The notes under the pieces are model-generated. The model was not told the DNA's origin. It worked only from the letters and a program-made list of their open reading frames with translations, and did not search any database. 36,113 nucleotides of DNA from an uncultured Roseiarcus sp. (GTDB lineage Bacteria; Pseudomonadota; Alphaproteobacteria; Rhizobiales; Beijerinckiaceae). This document shows positions 32,120 to 36,113 of this stretch, in pieces. Positions within the stretch are counted from its first letter, which is position 1. Each line of letters begins with the position of its first letter. Both the position numbers and the translations under genes were made by a program. The stretch covers positions 1 to 36,113 of the forward strand of contig CAMFKX010000017.1 in NCBI GenBank assembly GCA_945957375.1, written 5' to 3'.

Positions 32120-32795
32120 CTCGGCTCGCGCCTCCCGACAATCCCGGAGCCCGCAAGGCGCACGTCACGTCGGGTTTCCGGTTCGACCGGCGCGCTTCGA
32201 GCCACATGAAATATCGTTCCCGGAAAGTCTGCTCGTCTCAACCAGAACTGGATCGCCCCGGACCAGCAGGGCCGTGGCGAGTTTAATCACCCGCAATCGT
32301 CGCGCCAGATGTTTTTCGCACGCCGCCCCGGTTCAAACCTGAGGGACCTCCGCTTTGCCGGCCGTCGGCGCGAACGCGCGTTGCGGCGATCCGGAGATGT
32401 CTTGTCCATCCGGGCAGGAGGCCGCGCGTCCGATCGCGCTCGCCGTCCGCACCGAATCCCGGTGCGAGAGCGCGTCCGGAATCTTGCGATGGCGACGCAT
32501 TCTCGCGCGGATTTCCTCGGACGAATACGAATGGGCGATCGCGCCGCAAAGCCGGGCGGAGCGCCTTGCGTCGCCAGCCGGAACGGCGGCGCCGACAGCC
32601 TGTTGCACAACGTGTCCGGCGGCGTCTGTGCGCCCGGCCCTGTCAACCTTTGACGCCGGCGGCGCGATCATCCGAAGCAACGCTGAAGAATAGGACGATC
32701 TTGAACTGCGCCGGCTTTCTGGCTGGCTGGACAGGGACTATTCGACGACGTAAACATTGTAAATAGCGTTGATTCCGGGGGGTTGCCCAGGCCGC
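32120..32795. other. 676-bp gene-free gap between the divergent kinase-cyclase and TPR-sulfotransferase genes
   Basis: Overlapping short ORFs occur here in several frames on both strands (for example 32309-32653 +, 32355-32693 +, 32287-32646 -), but none has a recognisable domain, a good ribosome-binding site or convincing composition, and they exclude one another. The gap must contain the divergent promoters. An AT-rich patch (GTAAACATTGTAAATAG, about 32750-32766) lies some 30 bp before the + strand gene and is the best promoter candidate there. No CRP-like TGTGA-N6-TCACA site was seen by eye. Confidence 0.4.
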
Positions 32796-34859
32796 ATGAA
32801 TATTGACGTTGGCGAGACCTTGTCGCGTGCGGCGGCGCACTGGAATGCAGGCCAAGCCGACGCAGCAGAAATGGCGTGTCGCCAAGTATTGGCGGTTTGG
32901 CCGGGGCAGGCCGACGCCTCGCATTTGCTTGGCCTGATCGCGCATGCGTTCGGAAATGCTGAGCTCGCCGTGTTGCACATGCGGACGTCCTGCGAGGCGC
33001 CGCGGTCCCCGGCACTCTATTTCAGCAATTTCGCCGAGGTTTGTCGCCAGAGCGGGCTGCTGGCGGAGGGGGAACGCGCCGCGCGCCGCGCGGTCGCGCT
33101 CGACCCGCGACAAGCGGGCGGTTGGAACAACCTCGGCATTCTGCTTCAGGAGCTCGGCCGTTTCGAGGACAGCCTGCAGGCTCTCTTGCGCGCCCTGGCG
33201 CTCGCGCCGGACGATCCGCAGACCCACAACAATCTCGGCAACACCTACCGGCGCCTCGGCCGGCTCGCGGAGGCCGAGAGGCTTTGGACGCGCGCCATTG
33301 AACTCGCGCCGAACTATCCGGAGCCCTACAGCAATCTCGCGCATCTTCTGACCGAGCAGGCGGAGCTCGACAGGGCGGCGGCGCTCGCCCGCCGCGCGAT
33401 CGAGCTCAACCCGCAGTTTGCCGACGCCTACCTCAATCTCGCCGGCGTCGAGATTGCGCGTGACCGTCTCGCCGAGGCGCTGCATTGGCTGCGGGCGCTG
33501 CTGGCGTTCGCGCCCGACCTTCCGAAGGCGTTGGCGGCGCTCGCCCTCGTCCTCAAGGATCTCGACGAACTCGACGAGGCGCTCCGCGTCGCGCGGCGCG
33601 CCGTCGCGCTCGGTCCGGAGAATGCGGAAGCGCACGACGCGCTGGGTCGCGTTCTCGAGGAGGTCGGCGACTTTGACGTTGCGCTCGCCGCCTTCGAGCG
33701 CGCCGCCTCGCTGCCCGGCGCGAACCGGGAAAACGCGTTGGTCCACCGAGCCGTGCTGCACGTCTCGTTCGGCCGCAAGGACCAGGCGGAAGCCGCGTTC
33801 GACGCCGTTCTCGCCGAGTTTCCCGGCTCGGTCGCTGCGCTGGTCGGCCGCGCCGACCTGAGGCCCGGATCGCCAAGGGAACTCGACATCGCGCGCATGG
33901 TCGCGATGCTGGAAGGGCGTTCCGGCGTCGCGCTTTCCCATCATGACCGGATGGCGCTCAGTTTCGCAGCCGGCGACGCGTTCCTCGATCTGGGCGAATC
34001 GGAGTTGGCCTTCCGCCACCTCGACGCCGGCAACCGCATGAAGCGGGCGCTGATCGACTACGATCCGGACGCGACGGCGGCGTGGCTTCGCAGCATCGCC
34101 GACGCCTTCAGCGCCGAGCGGCTAGCGCTCCGGTCGGGCCGAGGCGCCGCCTCCTCGACGCCGGTGTTCGTCGTCGGCATGCCGCGCTCGGGCACCACGC
34201 TGCTGGAGCAGATCCTGGCCTCCCATCCCGACGTTCGCGGCGCGGGAGAACTGCGACACGTTCAGCGGCTCGCCGACGACGTCGCGGGATATCCGCATAT
34301 GGACCTCGACCCGGACCGCCTGGTCGCGATGGGGCAGGCCTATCTCGAGCGCATCGCGCGTCCCGCCGAAGGTCGACGGCATGTCGTCGACAAGATGCCG
34401 TCGAATCTGCTGCATCTGGGCTTGATCCGGATGATCCTGCCTGACGCGCGGATCATCCACTGCCGCCGCGACCCGGCGGATACCTGCCTGTCTTGCTATG
34501 CCAAGCTGTTCGCGTCGCAGCAGCTGTTCGCCTACGATCTCGCGGAGCTTGGCCGCTTTCACAAGGCCTATCAGGCGCTGATGGCGCATTGGCGCGCCGC
34601 CTTGCCGGATTCCCATTACATCGAGGTCGACTACGAGTCCGTCGTCGCGGATCTCGCCGGCGAGACGCGTCGCCTGCTCAGCTTCCTCGGCTTACCGTGG
34701 AACGAGGCTTGCCTCGACTTTCGCCACACCCAAAGGCCGGTCCTGACCGCCAGCGTCAATCAGGTGCGCGAGCCGCTCTACGCGACCGCGGTCGGCCGCT
34801 GGCGAAAACATGCCGCGCATCTCGGGCCGCTGCTCGATGCGCTGGACGCCGCCGCATGA
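32796..34859 (+). CDS. TPR-repeat sulfotransferase
   Basis: This is a 687-residue two-part protein. The first about 370 residues are tandem tetratricopeptide repeats, for example AGGWNNLGILLQELGRFEDS, QTHNNLGNTYRRLGRLAEAE and EPYSNLAHLLTEQAELDRAA. The C-terminal about 240 residues are a sulfotransferase domain that would use PAPS. The 5'-phosphosulfate-binding loop is VGMPRSGTTLLEQILASHP (around residue 460) and the 3'-phosphate-binding segment is HCRRDPADTCLSCYAKLF; VDYESVVADLAGETRRLLSF and LGLPWNEACLDF complete the fold. The track start TTG 32769 is less likely than ATG 32796 (MNIDVGETLSRAA). It overlaps the next gene by 4 nt. Sulfation of a protein, lipid or glycan is possible; the substrate is unknown. 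No signal peptide is seen. Confidence 0.9.
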   Translation: MNIDVGETLSRAAAHWNAGQADAAEMACRQVLAVWPGQADASHLLGLIAHAFGNAELAVLHMRTSCEAPRSPALYFSNFAEVCRQSGLLAEGERAARRAVALDPRQAGGWNNLGILLQELGRFEDSLQALLRALALAPDDPQTHNNLGNTYRRLGRLAEAERLWTRAIELAPNYPEPYSNLAHLLTEQAELDRAAALARRAIELNPQFADAYLNLAGVEIARDRLAEALHWLRALLAFAPDLPKALAALALVLKDLDELDEALRVARRAVALGPENAEAHDALGRVLEEVGDFDVALAAFERAASLPGANRENALVHRAVLHVSFGRKDQAEAAFDAVLAEFPGSVAALVGRADLRPGSPRELDIARMVAMLEGRSGVALSHHDRMALSFAAGDAFLDLGESELAFRHLDAGNRMKRALIDYDPDATAAWLRSIADAFSAERLALRSGRGAASSTPVFVVGMPRSGTTLLEQILASHPDVRGAGELRHVQRLADDVAGYPHMDLDPDRLVAMGQAYLERIARPAEGRRHVVDKMPSNLLHLGLIRMILPDARIIHCRRDPADTCLSCYAKLFASQQLFAYDLAELGRFHKAYQALMAHWRAALPDSHYIEVDYESVVADLAGETRRLLSFLGLPWNEACLDFRHTQRPVLTASVNQVREPLYATAVGRWRKHAAHLGPLLDALDAAA

Positions 34860-36076
34860 TCCAGGATCCGCTCGCCGCGACCCTGGAGCGACTCCGTGTG
34901 CTGATATTGGCGGATCGGCTCGAGGACGCTGAGGCGCTGCTGCGTCAGGCGCTCGCCTCCGGCTCCGGACCCGCCGTGTTGTGGTCGGCGCTGGTCAAGG
35001 TGTTGCGTCTTCAGTGCCGTCCCGCGGAGGCGCTGCCGATCCAGCGACTGCTGGTCGAGGCCTCGCCCGGCGACCTCGCGCAGCGCTTTGATCTCTCGGA
35101 GATCTTGCTGCTCCTGGGCGAGTTCGGCGAAGGCTGGCGCGCCTATCAATACCGCTACAGTCTCACGCATACCGCGCTGCTCGCGCGCAAGGTGCAGCGG
35201 CCGCGCTGGGACGGGCGGCGGATCGAGGGCGGCGCCCTCCTCGTCCATGACGAGCAGGGCTACGGCGACACGCTTCAGTTCATGCGCCTCGCGCCGCGCG
35301 CCCGCGAACGCAGCGCGGCGCGCGTCGTGCTAGAGATCAACCGCGAGCTCCTGCCGCTCGCCAGGCGGAGCCTGTCCGGCGTCGACGAGTTCGTCGCGGC
35401 GGGCGACCTGCCGCCGGCGTTTGATCAGCACTGCGAGTTGATGAGCCTGCCGGCCGCGCTCGGCCTGCAACTCGCCGACTTGCCCGGCCCGGTTCCCTAT
35501 CTGTCGCCCGACCCGGAACGGCTCGCGCGCTGGCGGGCGCGCCTGGAGGCGCTGCCGCGGCCGCTCGTCGCGCTCGCCTGGGCTGGACGGCCGACCCACT
35601 ACAACGACGCGGCCCGCTCGATGACGCTCGAGACGCTGGCGCCGCTCGCGCAAGCCCGCGCGACCTTCCTTGCGGTCCAGAAGGGACCGGCCGCGGCGCA
35701 GGCGCGCTTCGCGCCCGGCGGCATGCGGCTGGTGTCGCTGAGCGACGAGATCGCCGACTTCGACGACCTCGCCGCCATTCTCAGCGTCGCAGACCTGCTC
35801 GTGTCGGTCGATTCCTCCCCCGCGCATCTGGCCGGCGCGCTCGGACGCCCTGCCTGGGTGATGCTGCCCTTCGCGCCGGATTGGCGCTGGCTCACCATGC
35901 GGACGGACACGCCCTGGTATCCCGGCCATCGCTTGTTCCGCCAGAAGCGCCGCGGCGACTGGTCCCACGTCGTGGGCGAGATCGCCGACGCCCTCGCCGC
36001 CCCTTCGGCAAGGGCCGCCACCCTACGTTCCGACAATTCCAGCGACAGGCGCTTTCATCCCACATTCCCCAAGTAA
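34856..36076 (+). CDS. TPR protein with glycosyltransferase family 9 (heptosyltransferase-like) C-terminal domain
   Basis: This is a 406-residue protein. The track ORF begins at 34493 inside the previous gene; ATG 34856 (MIQDPLAATLERLRVLILAD) overlaps the sulfotransferase stop as ATGA. The N-terminal about 110 residues are TPR-like (DRLEDAEALLRQALASGSGP, RPAEALPIQRLLVEASPGD). The C-terminal part has the marks of GT9-like domains common in TPR glycosyltransferases: WDGRRIEGGALLVHDEQGYG, DTLQFMRLAP, VALAWAGRPTHYNDAARSMT, and the donor-site stretch SVADLLVSVDSSPAHLAGAL followed by FAPDWRW and DTPWYPGHRLFRQ. Coupling to a sulfotransferase suggests joint modification of one acceptor. The acceptor and the sugar donor cannot be told. 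No signal peptide. Confidence 0.85.
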   Translation: MIQDPLAATLERLRVLILADRLEDAEALLRQALASGSGPAVLWSALVKVLRLQCRPAEALPIQRLLVEASPGDLAQRFDLSEILLLLGEFGEGWRAYQYRYSLTHTALLARKVQRPRWDGRRIEGGALLVHDEQGYGDTLQFMRLAPRARERSAARVVLEINRELLPLARRSLSGVDEFVAAGDLPPAFDQHCELMSLPAALGLQLADLPGPVPYLSPDPERLARWRARLEALPRPLVALAWAGRPTHYNDAARSMTLETLAPLAQARATFLAVQKGPAAAQARFAPGGMRLVSLSDEIADFDDLAAILSVADLLVSVDSSPAHLAGALGRPAWVMLPFAPDWRWLTMRTDTPWYPGHRLFRQKRRGDWSHVVGEIADALAAPSARAATLRSDNSSDRRFHPTFPK

Positions 36077-36113
36077 ATCGCTGATTTTGCTGTCAGGATC
36101 TCAATATTTCCGA

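Noticed and set aside
32283-32693. Several overlapping short ORFs on both strands in the 676-bp gap
   Set aside because: Mutually exclusive frames, no domains, no convincing ribosome-binding sites.

Overview
This window reads as a high-GC alphaproteobacterial chromosome segment. The inference rests on a red-type form I RuBisCO with CbbX, a linked form II RuBisCO, and a GlpSTPQV-type glycerol ABC transporter; a facultatively autotrophic Hyphomicrobiales member (for example a purple non-sulfur or methylotroph-like Beijerinckiaceae relative) would fit, but the genus cannot be fixed from sequence alone.

Region 1 (1-9764) is a Calvin-Benson-Bassham cluster. On the + strand lie cbbF (3' part only), cbbP, cbbT, cbbM (form II RuBisCO) and cbbE. 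A divergent LysR regulator cbbR follows on the - strand, and then cbbL-cbbS (form I RuBisCO) with the activase cbbX. The genes cover RuBP regeneration and carboxylation, and both RuBisCO forms flank a single cbbR. No fructose-bisphosphate aldolase or cbbG lies in the visible part. A hairpin at the cbbX stop separates this block from a convergent corA-type metal transporter (9796-10764, -).

Region 2 (11027-22583) is a glycerol / glycerol-3-phosphate locus. It contains a DeoR-type repressor (glpR), phased direct repeats that are candidate operators, glpD, two ABC ATPases (glpS, glpT), two permeases (glpP, glpQ), a small DUF2160-type membrane protein and the periplasmic binding protein glpV, which is followed by a 14-bp hairpin. 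A conserved hypothetical gene and a reverse-strand TPR gene come next, and then glpK. Glycerol would be imported by the ABC system, phosphorylated by GlpK and oxidised by GlpD.

Region 3 (22597-32119, all - strand) is the most unusual part. In transcription order it encodes a 1712-residue Ser/Thr kinase / AAA-ATPase / helical-repeat / GAF / class III adenylate cyclase, a 735-residue lipoxygenase with all five expected iron ligands including a C-terminal isoleucine, a catalase-related haem protein resembling coral allene oxide synthase, and a medium-chain reductase of the prostaglandin/leukotriene-B4 reductase family. The first two junctions are a 4-nt overlap and zero spacing, so translation is probably coupled. 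I infer an oxylipin-producing operon linked to a eukaryote-like kinase-cyclase signalling protein.

Region 4 (32796-36076, +) holds a TPR-sulfotransferase overlapping a TPR protein with a GT9/heptosyltransferase-like C-terminal half, suggesting protein or surface-glycan modification. The 676-bp gap before it contains no gene I can support.
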